Assembly: GCF_964340395.1 (NCBI RefSeq)
Contig: NC_135553.1
Location: 14,609,001 to 14,673,000, forward strand
DNA from: Glandiceps talaboti
Lineage: Eukaryota; Hemichordata; Enteropneusta; Spengelidae
Length of the DNA: 64,000 bases
Direction of reading: 5' to 3'
In this document: piece after piece, positions 1 through 12,247 of the stretch
Layout: each line of letters starts with the position of its first letter
Position numbering within the stretch: position 1 is the first letter of the stretch
Position numbers and translations under genes: made by a program
The notes under the pieces: model-generated
What the model was told of the DNA's origin: nothing
Seen by the model: only the letters and a program-made list of their open reading frames with translations
The model's database searches: none

Positions 1-500
1 ACACAGCAAGGGAAACCTGGTGGCACTGTTTTGAAGTCATCATTTCTCTTCTTGTGATGTTTGAAGAACATGCACCTGGTCCATTATCTAATTTTGGATT
101 CTCACAACCCTCTGGTTCAACTCTCTGAGTGATTTCTCTTCTTGACTCTGTGATTATCTTTGATGAGGTCCTTGTAGAAAGCTCTGGTACAGAATCATCC
201 ACTCTGTGTCTCTCAAGTGAAGAAGGTCTGCTATGTTTGGACACAGCAAGGGAAACCTTGTTGCACTGTTTTGAAGTCATCATTTCTATTCCTGCAATGT
301 TAGTAGAACATGCACTATCATTAAACTTTGAACTCTCACAACCGTCTGGTCGAACACGTTGAAGGCTGGTACATGAACTTCTTGGTTGTATGGATTCCTT
401 TGATATGGAGGGCTCTAGAACAGAAAGTTGTGATGGATAAGAAGTCGAGTTAGACTCTTGCACTCTCTGATGTTTTGCAGCAGCAGCTTTTCCATGCTTG
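1..500 (-). repeat. About 238-bp imperfect tandem repeats inside coding exon
   Basis: The segment beginning acacagcaagggaaacct at position 1 recurs at 240, and a more diverged third copy lies around 490-560. In the minus-strand frame the unit is about 80 codons with a shared KQC...VSxxVSKH core. Because the period is close to a multiple of three the reading frame survives, so this is a coding minisatellite. Confidence 0.7.
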
Positions 501-3500
501 GAGACAGAAGAAGAAACAGTTTCATGAGACTGTTTAATCAGAGTTAACCTCATATGGTTTTCATTGTTTGCACTATCATCTACTTGTGACCACTCATGAC
601 CCTCTGGTGCATCACACTGTGGAACAGGACTGCCTGACTCAACAGTCTTCTGTATTGTAGAAGACTCTTGTTCAGAAATATGTTGTGGAGCACACAAAGA
701 ACGTGTTTCATTGAATGCAGCAGGCAATGGTGTGACATTATCTTGTGCAGTTGGTACTGTATTGCTTTTGGCATCAGCAGTCTTCGTTGAGGAAGTAGAA
801 TCTGATATGGGAATGTGCTGCAAGACAGCTATTGACTCAGTAGATTTTCCTTGTGTAGAAAGCTCTGGAAGAGAAAGCATTGTAGAAAGGCAGAATTAGA
901 ATTACTTATCTTACTACTATATGCATTTTGCAAAATAAGGAGAATGAAATAAGCCAATCTTGTTGGCTGAAAGTAATAATAAGAGGAACCTGTATTTGAA
1001 GCTGTCTTCTAGTATTGACTTAGGCTGGTTTCACAAAAACTTGTTAAAGGGGGCCGGGAGATTTAAGGGGGTACTTGAAAATATATGGATAGTGTGTGGG
1101 GGTACCTGAAACAATGTTATGGGTTGTAGAGGGAGAGGGGTACAATGTACCTGAAAAATAAACTGACATCACGACTTTTCAAACATGGGAAAATTAGCTT
1201 TTAAAATGTTGGTCTTTCTTTTTCAACAACAACAAAAACAGCAGCTACAAACAACAGTTGCCCACAAGTTAGTAAATGAAAAAAACTGTCAAATTTTAAA
1301 TTTATTATAATAAACTGTTAATGTAATGATAAATTGAACGAAATGGACGAACTGCGCGTGGTACGGGTTGCTTTTTGTCTGAAAATACTAGTGTCTTTCA
1401 TGTACACTACTATCTACTGAAATTTGGTTCAATTAATGTGTGAAATTACCTTTACACTGTACTGAAAATATTCTCTGTGACATGACTGTGTTTTGGTTTG
1501 TGGTTATTAAAATGATATGTAACTTTTCATGCAAGTTCTTTTTAGTATACAATGACAGACAAATATGACAGATGACATTTTACATTTGCAGCTCTCGGAA
1601 GTTAAAAAAAAAAAGAGTTGGAAAAGGTTCATCTCAGCCTGAAGTATGGTTTCATCCTATAGACATGACTATACAGAAACTTTTATTAAGACATTCTAAA
1701 TATTTCCTAAAATTAGCAAGTTGGCAACGTCTGCTACATGTGAAACAGAAGACAATTGATATTTCACAAGCTGAGTGTAACAGAGAAAAAGTGTATTGTG
1801 TACAGTTTTGCACAGGAAGGTATTCAAAAAGATTTTATTTGTGTAGGGGGTACATGAAATATTTGGGGCTTTAGGGGGGTACTTGAACATTTTTGGAATA
1901 TGGGGGGGGGGGTACTTGAAAAACAAGTCTTTGTCAAAGACATAGTCCCCCCTCAATCAAACATCACATGGCCTGTGCTTGCCACAGATTTATAAATGTA
2001 TTTCGACACATTTTCGCCATCTGACCTTAAAGACTAGGGTCAAGGTCAAAGGTCATGGTCTCATTACAAAGGTCATTCCTGACCGGGGTAGACACTTCGA
2101 GTTGATGGGTAAAATGTGAATACTTACAATAAATATGGCCGCAATTTGCCCATTTTCACCCGGGTTGTGAAACGCAGTGACAATTGAGTATATGTAGGCT
2201 ATAGTATGTGATATGTATGCCAGGTTTGGTTGGAATCAGTCCATGTATATAAGAGATATACATATGTACTTAGACAATACTATGGCTATTTGACCTTGAA
2301 GATGAAGGTCAAAGTCGAAGTTCAATGTGTCATTCAAAAGGTCATCATTGGTAACATGGGTGACGACACATGAATGGGGTCTGTATCTGTTAGGCTTCAA
2401 GTGTTAATTGGCAAAATGTGAATATTTACGACAAATATGGTTGCCCTTTGGCCATCATTTTCCGGGTTGTAAAACATAGTGACAGGTATATGCAGGCTAT
2501 AGTATGTGACATGTATGCCAGGTTTGGTTGGAATCTGTCCATGCATATAAGAGATATACATAAAACTTAGACAATACTATGGCTATTTGACCTTGAAGAT
2601 GAAGGTCAAGGTCAAAGTTCAAAGTGTCATTCGAAAGGTCATCATTGATAACAAGTGAGGACATCTGAATGGGATCTGTATCTGTTATGCTTCAAGTGTT
2701 AATTGGCAAAATGTGAATATTTACAACAAATATGGCCGCCATTTCGCTGTTGTCGCGAGGATTGTGAAATGAAGTGACGTGCATATGCAGACTATAGCAT
2801 CAATCATTGGTACCTGGTTTGGTTGAATTGCCTCATACATATTGAAGATACGGCTGGACACGGACGGAAACACGGACAGGACCCAACGTAGTAGCCCCCA
2901 TCGGACTTCGTCTGAGGGGAGCTAAGGGGTTTTACAAAAAATCTCTAGACCCCCCCCCCCCCCAACAAGTTTTTGAGAAAGCAGCCAAGTTGCATTTTAC
3001 ATGTAGGAATAACATCTGTGGGTGTAATGGGGAAGAATACTCTCAGACTGTTTTATTGTGTTGCTGTCATTGGTTATACCTCAGTCACCCTGTGAAGACT
3101 TACCAAGTGATTCCCCCAAGACACTTAAGATTTCTTTTTCTTCATTCTTTGGTAGTTGAAAGCAGTCCTTCCCCATCTTATTTAATGTTACATCCGTTAG
3201 TATGCTTTTAGCATCCACCTTATCATTATATGAAAACTTATAAAACCCTGGTATGTGGGCCTGGTCTAACCATCTCACTTTGACTGTGTCAGTACTTCCG
3301 AGTATTCTCTGCTTACTCTGGCATATATAAAAGGAATCTGGAAAGGACACAAAAAGTTGCAACAGTTACAGTGATTTTTGAATAATGATGTGCACAGTTT
3401 GATGTTATGTGTGAGAGTCAGTATGCAACAATTTATTGTGTCATAAATAAATGCAATTTTTAAAAACTTTATGTCTACAACTATACAGTGTCATGGCATA

Positions 3501-5148
3501 GTAGATGATGAAACAAACTCATCATTGAAGACAGCGCACAAATTTCAACTCAATTAGCCCAGTAGTTTTGGAGAAGAACATTTTTAAAGCAATTGTTGAC
3601 GGACGACGGACGGACAATCAGCCTATCTGATAAGCTCCGCGTCGCTGACAGTGGAGCTAAAAAGTTGATGGATGGATGGACGGACGTGGTCAAAGGTCAG
3701 ACATCAACCTATACCTACAGCTTTGCTGACTGTCGTTGACAAGGGAGCTAATAACAGAAGTTACTTTAGCTATTAGTGTAAGCTTTACTACTCTTTGTAC
3801 AAGTCAACTCACCAAGAGTGTTCTTTCTCAGTTATTATTTTTACTTTATTATCTTGCCAATTTCACTGTTGTGAACACATGCAGTATTGAATAAATCAAT
3901 AAATAATAATTCAGGGTTCTTGCCAGGCCGCGACATTGGGAAAATGTCGCACATTTCCAATTTTTGGCACTTTTTTTTGTGGTCATGTGACAAAATTGTC
4001 GCGGTCAAATTTTCGAAAGTGTACGACTTGATATGCCATCGATGTCATCGTGATAGTGGTCAGGTGCCAGCCTCAACGATAACTAGTAAGTTTAGTCTCT
4101 TGGCGGCGCATGTATTATGGTATGATGCTATTGTGTTCCGATGTCAGGATTGGCATCGACTAGCTCCAAGCGACAAAGGACCCTTTTCAGCTGTGGGATA
4201 TCAAGCATGGCACTGTTACAGATAATGTAGGCCATACCCCAGTCTCTGGGTCTGCGGTTCAAGGTTGTTAGTCAGTACACCCAGGGACTGGGGTATCGAC
4301 TCCTCAAGCCACCCGTCAACTGATCAAAGTGGTAGCTCAGAAGATGCTGCAACAGGTACTGAAGTTCCTTGCACTTCACAATGATCAGATCAACGTGCTG
4401 CAGGTACGACCGACAAAACTGGTCGACGATTTCAGAAAAGTTGGCTGAAGACATACCCATGGTTATCTCACAAAAGCAGTAAGGGCTTCATGTACTGTAC
4501 AGTATTTAGGAAACACAAGAAAAGTAATTCCATGGCTCAAGGTACGAACAATATGAGAACAACGACATTAACAAGACACGTTGAACAGAGGGAACACAGA
4601 GATGCGGTGGCAGTCAATGCAGACAAACACTTTGCAAATAGCACTACAATGCATGCAACAGTGCTTTCTGATGTAGTAAGTCTGATTTCCATGCAGCAGT
4701 TGTGTAGATACAGTATACTGCAAGTCCATTTGTATTAAGTCTTATTTCCATGCAGCAGTGCTTTGTTATGTAGATACAGTATACTGCAAGTGCAAGTCTA
4801 TTTCTATGCAGCAGTGCTTTCTGATGCAGTAAGTCTGATTTCCATGCAGCAGTGCTTTATGTAAACTGTAATTCTGATTTAATATTATGTCCTACCTATT
4901 GTATCAATAAAACAGTGCGTTTTAATAGAATCTGTTGTGTTTACTTCAATCTCACTAATTGACCTAGCTTCTATATATTTCACTGTTTTTACAAAATGAA
5001 ATTCATTTGTCTCACTTAAATTGAAAAAAGTGTCATGTTTTTGGAAGCCATGGAACAATTGTCTCACTCTGGTAAAATCCTGGCAAGAACCCTATAATAT
5101 TATGACTTACTTTATCTGTGGCAAAGCAACAATTAACTGTCAAGTTGG

Positions 5149-5241
<93 letters not shown>

Positions 5242-6646
5242 TATCAGTAGATGATTTCCAAAATATTGGTACAAATTATTATAAGTCATATATTGATCCA
5301 TATCCAATTACATGTTTTGTAATTGGTCTGTCTGCTGTGGTTGCCATCATTGAAGTTGCAGAAACATGATTTTATTTTTAATCAGATTCTCCATCCTAGA
5401 AATTATGATACCAGTCAATGCATGCATTTAAATAAACTATTATTTATTCTGTTCTTTTCACTTTCTCCAAGTCATACCTCAGTTTACTTTTTTAAACATT
5501 AAATGAGCCTTGTTTGTAAAGACATGCATTATTGATTAGGACTAACAAAATGATGCCTACCAGAATACTTGTATTGTACATTAATTGTAATCATAGCAGT
5601 CAAAATTTTCCATTTGTCAACATTAATGGAGATCAAGTGCCCCATAAAGTGATAATCCATTCCCAATTGTTTTTATTGTTCTCCACTTCCTGCAACAATG
5701 CTGAAAGTTTCAATCTTGACAAAAATCCACAATTAATTCTTGCAGTGTATAGATAGACTGTGTTCTTCAACATTAACATTTGAATATTTTTTTTGCATGT
5801 CCATTATTTATAATTTTATCTCTCATTTAAATTGTCATTGGGATATGGATAGTATTATTTAGCCATAGTGAAATTATTCGTTACTTTAACCACATTCTTA
5901 TTTAAGAATCAAGAAGCTGGAAGTTGATAGAACCGTGGATGTATTAGTGAGTCCATCCATGGATGTATGCATCCATGGTGAGTCTCACTGACACATCCAT
6001 AATAGAACAAATTAACATGATCATGAGAGATTGGATACTGGTTTACATTTTCTGATTTTTTTTCCTTCAAAGGGGCAGTGTTCTTGACAGTGTGTGACCT
6101 TTTTTATTTATTCTTTCATTGATCAGGCAAGGGATAGTGTCTTACAACTGACCATTTTTACATCTTCATTTGTTATATTTAATGTGAAAGAGACAATTTT
6201 GTCCAGTCAAGAGCACACATCCCTCATAGATTATCAGCCCCTATAACAACAAAATACCCAGCCAGCAGTAATGTTAGTATATGAAATGCAAACATCTTGT
6301 GCTTTTCTTTATTTGGCCACTGGTATTGCAAGAAAATGGTAAAAACTGGCCATTAATTATATTTAAAATAACAAAAAATTCAATGACTCTACAGACCTAA
6401 TATCTATATATATGTTGTAAATTATTTCAATTTCAACAAATTCCTGTTAAATTAATAAATAATATCTCATAAATTAATAACAGTGACAGACTGGTAACAC
6501 ATTTTCCCCTAGTGTAATACTCTAGGCTTGCTGGTGCTGTGGTATTTATAAGAAGTGTGTTATCAATAAAAAAGATTACCTTCTTCATTTCTGACAGCAA
6601 GGAATATTCCTTTGGGGTATAATATGCCTTGTTGGTTGGACATCAT
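1..6646 (-). CDS. Unrecognised gene, 5' part: short conserved N-terminal region followed by Ser/Thr-rich 80-residue repeats (partial)
   Basis: Three minus-strand exons join in frame: 6580-6649 (ATG proposed at 6646, second ATG at 6643), 3104-3337 and 1-864, the last running off the window. Each has a clean acceptor (aaaacag, tttccag, cttccag) and the two visible donors are gtaatc and gtaagt. Phases agree: the first two exons each end one base into a codon and the next begins with the remaining two. At least 388 residues are visible. The N-terminal part contains GIFLAVRNEED, then VKVRWLDQ and ILTDVTLNK, which look like a compact globular domain. Tudor- or BAH-like folds are only a guess. The 864-bp exon stays open throughout and is rich in Ser, Thr, Gln and Lys, with imperfect repeats of about 80 residues containing MMTSKQC and VSLAVSKH. 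I do not recognise the family. Splice structure is inferred without transcripts. Confidence 0.6.
1040..1930. repeat. Intron region flanked by G-rich direct repeats
   Basis: Two G-rich tracts, about 1045-1160 and 1845-1925, both repeat a motif like gggggtacttgaaa several times. The 680 bp between them are AT-rich and hold no supported gene. The whole lies in the intron between the 864-bp and 234-bp exons of the leftmost gene. Confidence 0.45.
1975..2930. repeat. Three tandem copies of a ~297-bp repeat ending in a GGACGGA-rich tail
   Basis: The marker aggctatagtatgtga occurs at about 2196 and 2494, with a third degenerate copy near 2789, giving a period close to 297 bp. Shared segments include tgccaggtttggttggaat and gaccttgaagatgaaggtca. 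The array ends near 2850-2930 in an acacggacggaaacacgg tail and a G/C-rich terminus ending gggagctaagg. A shorter relative with a gacggacgacggacgg tail lies at about 3530-3665. No protein is encoded; it looks like a SINE- or satellite-type family. Confidence 0.6.
3500..3770. repeat. Short interspersed element with GGACGGACGG tail
   Basis: The sequence aactcaattagcccagtagt is followed by a GACGGAC-rich stretch and the terminus agtggagctaa, and then a second GGATGGATGGACGGAC stretch ending in gggagctaat. Both termini resemble the end of the 2.0-2.9 kb array, suggesting one dispersed family. It lies in an intron of the leftmost gene. Confidence 0.4.
4234..4296. repeat. 18-bp inverted repeat (hairpin)
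   Basis: ATACCCCAGTCTCTGGGT at 4234-4251 is the reverse complement of 4279-4296 with one mismatch, separated by a 27-base loop. It lies inside the hAT-like remnant and could be a subterminal structure or an independent short palindrome. Confidence 0.6.
4640..4860. repeat. Degenerate tandem repeats of a gcagcagtgctttctgatg motif
   Basis: The motif tccatgcagcagtgcttt followed by tgatgtagtaagtctgat recurs about four times with partial deletions. It forms the right half of the hAT-like remnant. Confidence 0.5.
5150..5250. repeat. (TA)n microsatellite
   Basis: About 85 bases of uninterrupted TA dinucleotides, then a short interruption and a further AT run. Open frames through it are low-complexity artefacts. 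Confidence 0.95.
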
Positions 6647-6649
6647 GAT

Positions 6650-7008
6650 CTGTTTTGAAAAATAAAGCAGAGTTCTTATATTCATGAGGACTAACAACCC
6701 CTCGCCAAACCAGAAGTGATCTGAATGTGCATGTAGTAAAATAGTGGAAGTAAATTGTATGTGTTGTAGCCATTTGACATATGACTGACCGAGACACACC
6801 AACAGACACACACATACAGCACTAAGATAATACATTAGCTCTTGAATGGGTTCAATCATAGTTCAGTACAGTCAGAAAAGTAGATTTACGAAAAAAGGCT
6901 TTTTTTTCGACGATTTCAGTCAAATTTGATGTACATTGTATTTTGGGAAGATGGTAGTGTTGATTTGTTTACATTGTCGAAAATGAGAAAAAAAATTCTT
7001 GAACCAAC
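6650..7008. other. Intronic or 5' noncoding sequence, nothing recognised
   Basis: AT-rich sequence upstream of the start-codon exon of the leftmost gene. The 76-98 aa open frames here are read-through of the 6580-6649 exon into intron. Confidence 0.4.
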
Positions 7009-7122
7009 CTTTAGAATGTCAAATATCCCCTGGCTCATGGGTGCAAGCCAAACTGACCCTACTAACAAGATATGGCTTTGAGAAAATGTTGTTTGTAAAC
7101 ACGTTTTGATGTCCCGCAATAC
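7009..7122 (-). other. Possible extra upstream exon of the leftmost gene
   Basis: An open 114-bp (38-codon) segment on the minus strand is bounded by an acceptor-like gctcag and a weak donor gttggt. It would splice in phase 0 to the 6580-6649 exon. The encoded peptide includes SHILLVGSVWLAPMSQG. The donor is poor and the ATG in the following exon gives a sensible start, so this may be untranslated or not an exon at all. Confidence 0.25.
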
Positions 7123-7957
7123 CTGAGCAGAACCTGCATTGTCATATGGTGGATAAGACCATGCAGGATCGAGATTTGAGATGTTATTTCATTCATGCCA
7201 TGTGTTTAAACTAATGTGCTCAAGTTCTAAAGGCAGTGCGATGAATGCAGGTGTCATATTACCCATGTTTATCATCTTGAATAGGAATGTTTGTGTACAA
7301 ACACAATGTTATTTTTGTGTACCTTTTTAATGTCATTGTAGCCTTACAAGTGGTGGATAAGGGCCAATACACTGATGGGTCATCTTGATTTAGTGTATAA
7401 AATGACATACCTATGTTAAGATTTAAATTCTAAATGTAAACAAACTCGTCCATTTTGCAACTTCAAGACAATCGCTTTCATGAGTATTGTACCTTCACAA
7501 AGTTTTCAACATGTGTAAAGAAATATATCCAACCCATAAAGTTGAATATCTTTCAAATAGCCTTTCAAAATAATTGTAGCTGTTTACTGGTAACATTGAA
7601 TTTACTAGCATTCATCTCTGCTCTATTGAGGTTTTATCATAGTTATGGTATATATGACATGTTATTTGCAAAGTGACGGGGTTGTCAGAATAAATTGACA
7701 CTAGAAGAAAAGCATTTTCTTGTGTTTTCCTAGCCAACTTGCACATGAGCAATGGCTACTATCTATGTGAACAACATCATACTTTCTCAGACTCCTTCCC
7801 TGCAGGTACCTACATACCAATTATCATAGCTTTGACAAATTCACATTTTTGTTCTCCATCCTGTTGACTGGCCCTCAAAAAGTACTACTTTTGTTCCAAA
7901 ACAATTATAATAAAAAACTGTGTATACATCATTACAAGTATACCCAAAGGCCGACTT

Positions 7958-8171
7958 TTAACCCCTTCAGGACTAGAAATTTTCCCGACAAAATTTAGGA
8001 ATAAAAATTCTAGTTTCTCTGTATATTTTTGACATATATTGACTTAATTTAGACCAGAATTCAAGAATTATTCATTCCTAATGAAGTGACATTCTTAAAT
8101 TTTCAAAAATGTTCATAAAATTCAAGTTTCTGTATTATTTCATAGTCGTCTCTAGGAATAAAAGGGTTTAA
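7958..8171. mobile_element. Small MITE with TTAA-CCCC termini (piggyBac-like)
   Basis: The left end reads TTAACCCCTTCAGGACTAG. The right end reads CTAGGAATAAAAGGGTTTAA, its approximate reverse complement. TTAA target sites next to CCC/GGG termini are characteristic of piggyBac-type elements. The ~210 bp interior is AT-rich and noncoding. The arms are short and imperfect. Confidence 0.4.
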
Positions 8172-8562
8172 AAAAAAGCCTCAATATTATCACAGACAGT
8201 GATAACAAAACACTATCTCTTTGACTGGCACAAGTATACACTGTATTAGCTATTACAATACTTACTGGCATAGACAATCGGCAATGATGCACAGTAGTAA
8301 CACTAAGTGAATCTGAAGATCATAACAAACATAATATGTTTAATGTATTGGGAGACTTTATCAAAGAAGTGGTTTCAGGTCAAACCGCGGTTACATTGTT
8401 TTCATTGACACTTGAATTTCAAGTTGTGAAATCATCAGTGCTACACGAGAAATTAAGGGGGAAATGAATTATAATAACAGGAAGAACAGTTTCTTCTGGA
8501 CATAAGTAGATGTAGTTGTACTTCTTGTTTAACCTGTAACAAGAAAAATGGTGGATACTTAC

Positions 8563-8630
8563 CAGAAATGTTTGTAACGTCCAAGGAACTACTCAGCACG
8601 TGGGCACACACTCGTTTCTGTCAGGTGTGT
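8563..8630 (-). promoter_or_regulatory. Possible 5' noncoding exon or promoter area of the leftmost gene
   Basis: On the minus strand a strong donor (TCTG followed by gtaagt) lies at 8562/8563, about 1.9 kb upstream of the proposed start codon at 6646, with no open frame across it. It could mark the first untranslated exon. The right boundary is arbitrary. No TATA box or other core promoter element is convincing. Confidence 0.2.
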
Positions 8631-8914
8631 GTGAAGCTCAAAAATGGACGCAAGTGTGTTTAGCCTCTAGGGAGGGCGCACTACTCTAAAAAAGGACCCC
8701 ACAAGTTTGTGTTCAATGTAAACACACAAAACTCACAATTTCTCAACAATAGAGGACGCACTTCAGGTTCATCACACAGTGCCCCTGATACATTTAAAAG
8801 TGATGCAGCACATGTAACTTCGAGGACCCCATATCAAGTTCTCGAAGAGATTTTAAGTCCTCTAACGTAGGGTGTAAAACCCAACACATGTCTGAATCGA
8901 ATAGCGTTTCACGT

Positions 8915-8966
<52 letters not shown>

Positions 8967-8969
8967 CTA

Positions 8970-9033
<64 letters not shown>
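8915..9033. repeat. (CA)n-(TA)n compound microsatellite
   Basis: About 47 bases of CA followed by about 60 bases of TA. Confidence 0.95.
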
Positions 9034-9035
<2 letters not shown>

Positions 9036-9227
9036 AAATGTTCCCCCTGTTTATTTAAAGAATAAAATCATCCTTTCTATGCTATCTAACCCCTAAATCA
9101 AAGTATACGTAATTTTATAATTATTGCCAATGCCAATTTAATCTTGCATATTATCTGAAGGCAGATAATGTGTGGTAAAACATAACCCATAAACTCTAAC
9201 TTCGGGATTGTGTCTGTAATATACAAG

Positions 9228-9426
9228 TGAAGACTACATTCTTTTTTCTTTTTTTTTAAATTATTTTTTTATTTTCCAAAAGAATATAGTAACAACAAAA
9301 AGGAAGGAAAAGAAAAGGAGAAAGGGTTACATTGCACGGTATAAATTGCTATAAAATGCTATAAAGTGATAGGAATCCTATAATGCAGAAGTATCACTCG
9401 ATTCTTAGATTGAAGACTACATTCTT
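9228..9426 (-). mobile_element. SINE-like retroposon with 16-bp target-site duplication
   Basis: TGAAGACTACATTCTT occurs perfectly at 9228-9243 and 9411-9426. Immediately after the left copy is a T-rich tract, i.e. an A-tail on the minus strand. The body is about 150 bp and noncoding. A long exact target duplication plus an A-tail is the signature of LINE-mediated retroposition. I see no convincing tRNA-like A/B boxes, so it could also be a short retropseudogene. Confidence 0.7.
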
Positions 9427-10011
9427 ACTTGATCATCGACGTCAAGATCATCGTCACAGAATCAATAGGGTTGAGAAAGTTAAGTAAATATATGTTTTTA
9501 AAAAGTTGGTCCGCACATGTTATAGGCTGGACACTAACGGACAGACCTTAGTACAGACGCATTCCAATAGAGTTTTATCCCCAATGAGTTCTGCACACTG
9601 GGGACTACAAACCCAACCTTACTCGCAAGGTGTTGTGATTACTTTTCAAATATTGTAGGTACTTGGTGGCTCAGGTAGTATCAATGCTATGCAATATGTT
9701 CGTGGATGTAAAGAAGACTACGATTCCTGGGCTAGGCTGGGATGTGATGGTTGGAACTTTGAAGAAATATTTCCCTATTTCTTAAAATCAGAGAACAACG
9801 CTAAGTAAGTATTGACATCTTAGTTTTACCAACACTTTCCATGTTTACTTGTCAAGACATTAGAAGCATCCCGTGTTCTAAGAAATTATTAGATATATGG
9901 TGCTTTATACATTGGTTGCACATTCAAATATTATAGTTTCTGAGTCAAAGTCGTAATCCATGAAATTCCCTAATAGATATGATTACTTTAGTATCTTATT
10001 TCCTTTCTCTA

Positions 10012-10041
10012 CCACCACCACCACCACCACCACCACCACCA
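10012..10041. repeat. (CCA)n microsatellite next to a splice acceptor
   Basis: Ten CCA units lie about 20 bases before the acceptor of copy A exon 4. The corresponding place in gene B is also C/G-triplet rich (22436-22470), so this tract is an old feature of the intron. Confidence 0.8.
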
Positions 10042-11303
10042 TTTTTAATAATAACCATAGCAAAGAGTATTCTGGAAAAGATTACCACAGTACAGAAGGA
10101 CCCATGATGGTGTCAGATATTTTACCGAGAAAAAGATTTTCCAAAGTGATCGCAGGTGCAGGTAGGTAAAGAGTTTTTCTTTGGTTGATGTTGTAGTTTC
10201 TGGCCTGGGACAAAATCTTTAAGATAGGGCACGCTATATTTATAGAACACAGCTTTGTTTGCTTTTGATTTATTAAGAAATACTTGGCACTAAGTAGATT
10301 TTGACCTCAGTGATATGATATGAATATATTATGATACATCTGCCATGTAATTTTGAGTGTTCATGTATTCATTAATGTACAAATAGAATCAAATCTTGGA
10401 AATTTGTATTTTCATTATTATATTCCATATGTCCTCCAAGTTCAAGAATTGGGGTACGACTTGAAAGATGTGAACAACTGCATCGATAGAGTAAGTAATT
10501 TTCTATATAATGCATGTGTTGAATATTGTACACGATATCTACGCAACACCATACTTTATCGATCTGTCGTGATCACTGGAACACCGTCTTGTGCTTCGAC
10601 GCGACCAACTAGTAATTACGAAAATGAATACCAATAACTGAAGTACAGAAAATCCAATGATTCCATCAGATATTTAGAAATGTCAAAGGGGCTCATCGCT
10701 GTAATACTTACTATAAGTTAGAATTCATGAAATTTGAAATGCAATTTGCTTCATCAACATTTTGGCGTTTTACAGGTTGCATTCAATTACACTCAAGGAA
10801 CCATAAGAGATGGTAAACGAGAGAGCACCGCAACGGCGTTTCTTAATCCAGCGAAGAATAGGCAGAATTTGACAGTCTGGACTGAAACAGTAGTAACCAA
10901 AGTAAGGAGCTAACTAAAGTCTGTGTTTTATGATAAATTCTGCTAGCTTGTAAATTATGGTGTATAATACACTATTATGATATTACATTGTGAGAAACGA
11001 AACGATTTAACACAGTGTCACCGTCTTGTGTTAATGTTTACCCACTACATGTAAAACAGGTTATGAGACAAAGTTCTCTGTGAATTTTGCTGATTAATAT
11101 TTGTAGATTTCGTGTAAGTACTTTTTATCATAACATGAAAAAAGACTCCATGTTTCTTGTGAAATTTAACTTCATTTATTTTGTAGATCCTGTTTGAAGG
11201 GATAAAAGCGAAAGCAGTGAAATTTCTCAAAGGTGATATCGATGGTGAAGTGCACGTGAGCAAGGAAGTCATACTATCAGCTGGAAGCATAGCATCTCCT
11301 CAG

Positions 11304-12247
11304 GTAAGTTAGTAGCTTTTGTGTCGGTATAATTACAGACTTGAAGATAAGGCGGGGTACAATGAATTCTTATACTGTCTGCCGTTATTTGTAATTGAAA
11401 TCCATGCGCAACTTTTTTTGTATATGTTGTGCAATTGAGAACAATAAGCCACTACGGGTATCAAATGACAAAGGTCTCTCCTAAATGGCCAATCAAATTG
11501 GTTCGCTGCTGCTCAGAATTAACAAAAAATGTGTGACTACAAGAATTTTGAAAACAGTTACAGATAAACAATCATAAACCGGTTTAAAAACACTACATCG
11601 GGTTTTCACCCTACTCTTTTACGGAAAGTGTAGCACGTTCTTTAACGTGCATTGGGTATTGCTCCCGATACACGGGACCCTCCATTTTACGTCCTACCCG
11701 AGGGACAAAAGTTAAGTATAACAAGGAACTAGAAATTCATTAGACATACATTACTGTACAAATATCCATACGTTCTACAGAGGAGGCAACATGCATGGCT
11801 GGAAAAAGAATTAAACCCTACCTGAAAATTACAGCACCAGGTCTTACTGCACTGTTTTCTGGCAGTTTAAGGAACAAGTCCAGCCAGCTCATAAATCACA
11901 AGTGCTCCAGTAACAGCAACAAGCCCTGAATTCGAAATACATGTGTTTCATTGATGCTTTCTTGTATATCCATTCATCTTCCCATAGCTGTAATGTATCA
12001 AATATTACACATTAATCTTAAGTAAAAACTTGCAACTTGTGTTAATGATTTCATTTCTGTCAGTTCTTGTGTTGATGATTATTTCATTTCATTTCCTCAA
12101 AGATTTTGTTTGAAACAACATTATGTAAAAACTGACATCCTGTTAGTACTTGTTATATCGATTAAAATACATTGCGAAGCTGTATTACAGTTAAGGTGGT
12201 ATATAGTATGGAGGTATACCCACTTGATATACAATGTATTATTCCAG
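11304..12247. other. Intron of copy A from which exons 8-11 are missing
   Basis: In gene B the equivalent interval is about 3.6 kb and contains four exons. Here 944 bp contain no match to any of them on either strand. The segment is therefore a deletion or replacement joint rather than a normal intron. Confidence 0.6.

Larger units (their letters stand above)
3912..5094 (+). mobile_element. hAT-like transposon remnant with BED/TTF zinc-finger relic
   Basis: Terminal inverted repeats CAGGGTTCTTGCCAGG (3912-3927) and CCTGGCAAGAACCCTA (5079-5094) match at 15 of 16 positions. The CAGGG start is typical of hAT elements. Flanking 8-mers taataatt and taatatta agree at 6 of 8 positions, compatible with a decayed target duplication. 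Around 4420-4610 the plus strand encodes a peptide with SWLKTYPWLSHKSSKGF and later RTTTLTRHVEQREHRDA, the layout of the TTF/BED zinc finger at the N terminus of hAT transposases and ZNF862-like proteins. The second cysteine of the expected CxxC is Phe (YCTVF), and no transposase core follows, so the element is non-autonomous and dead. Confidence 0.6.

Noticed and set aside
1572-1956. Overlapping 100- and 86-codon frames on both strands
   Set aside because: They lie in an intron of the leftmost gene and overlap G-rich direct repeats; no splice support.
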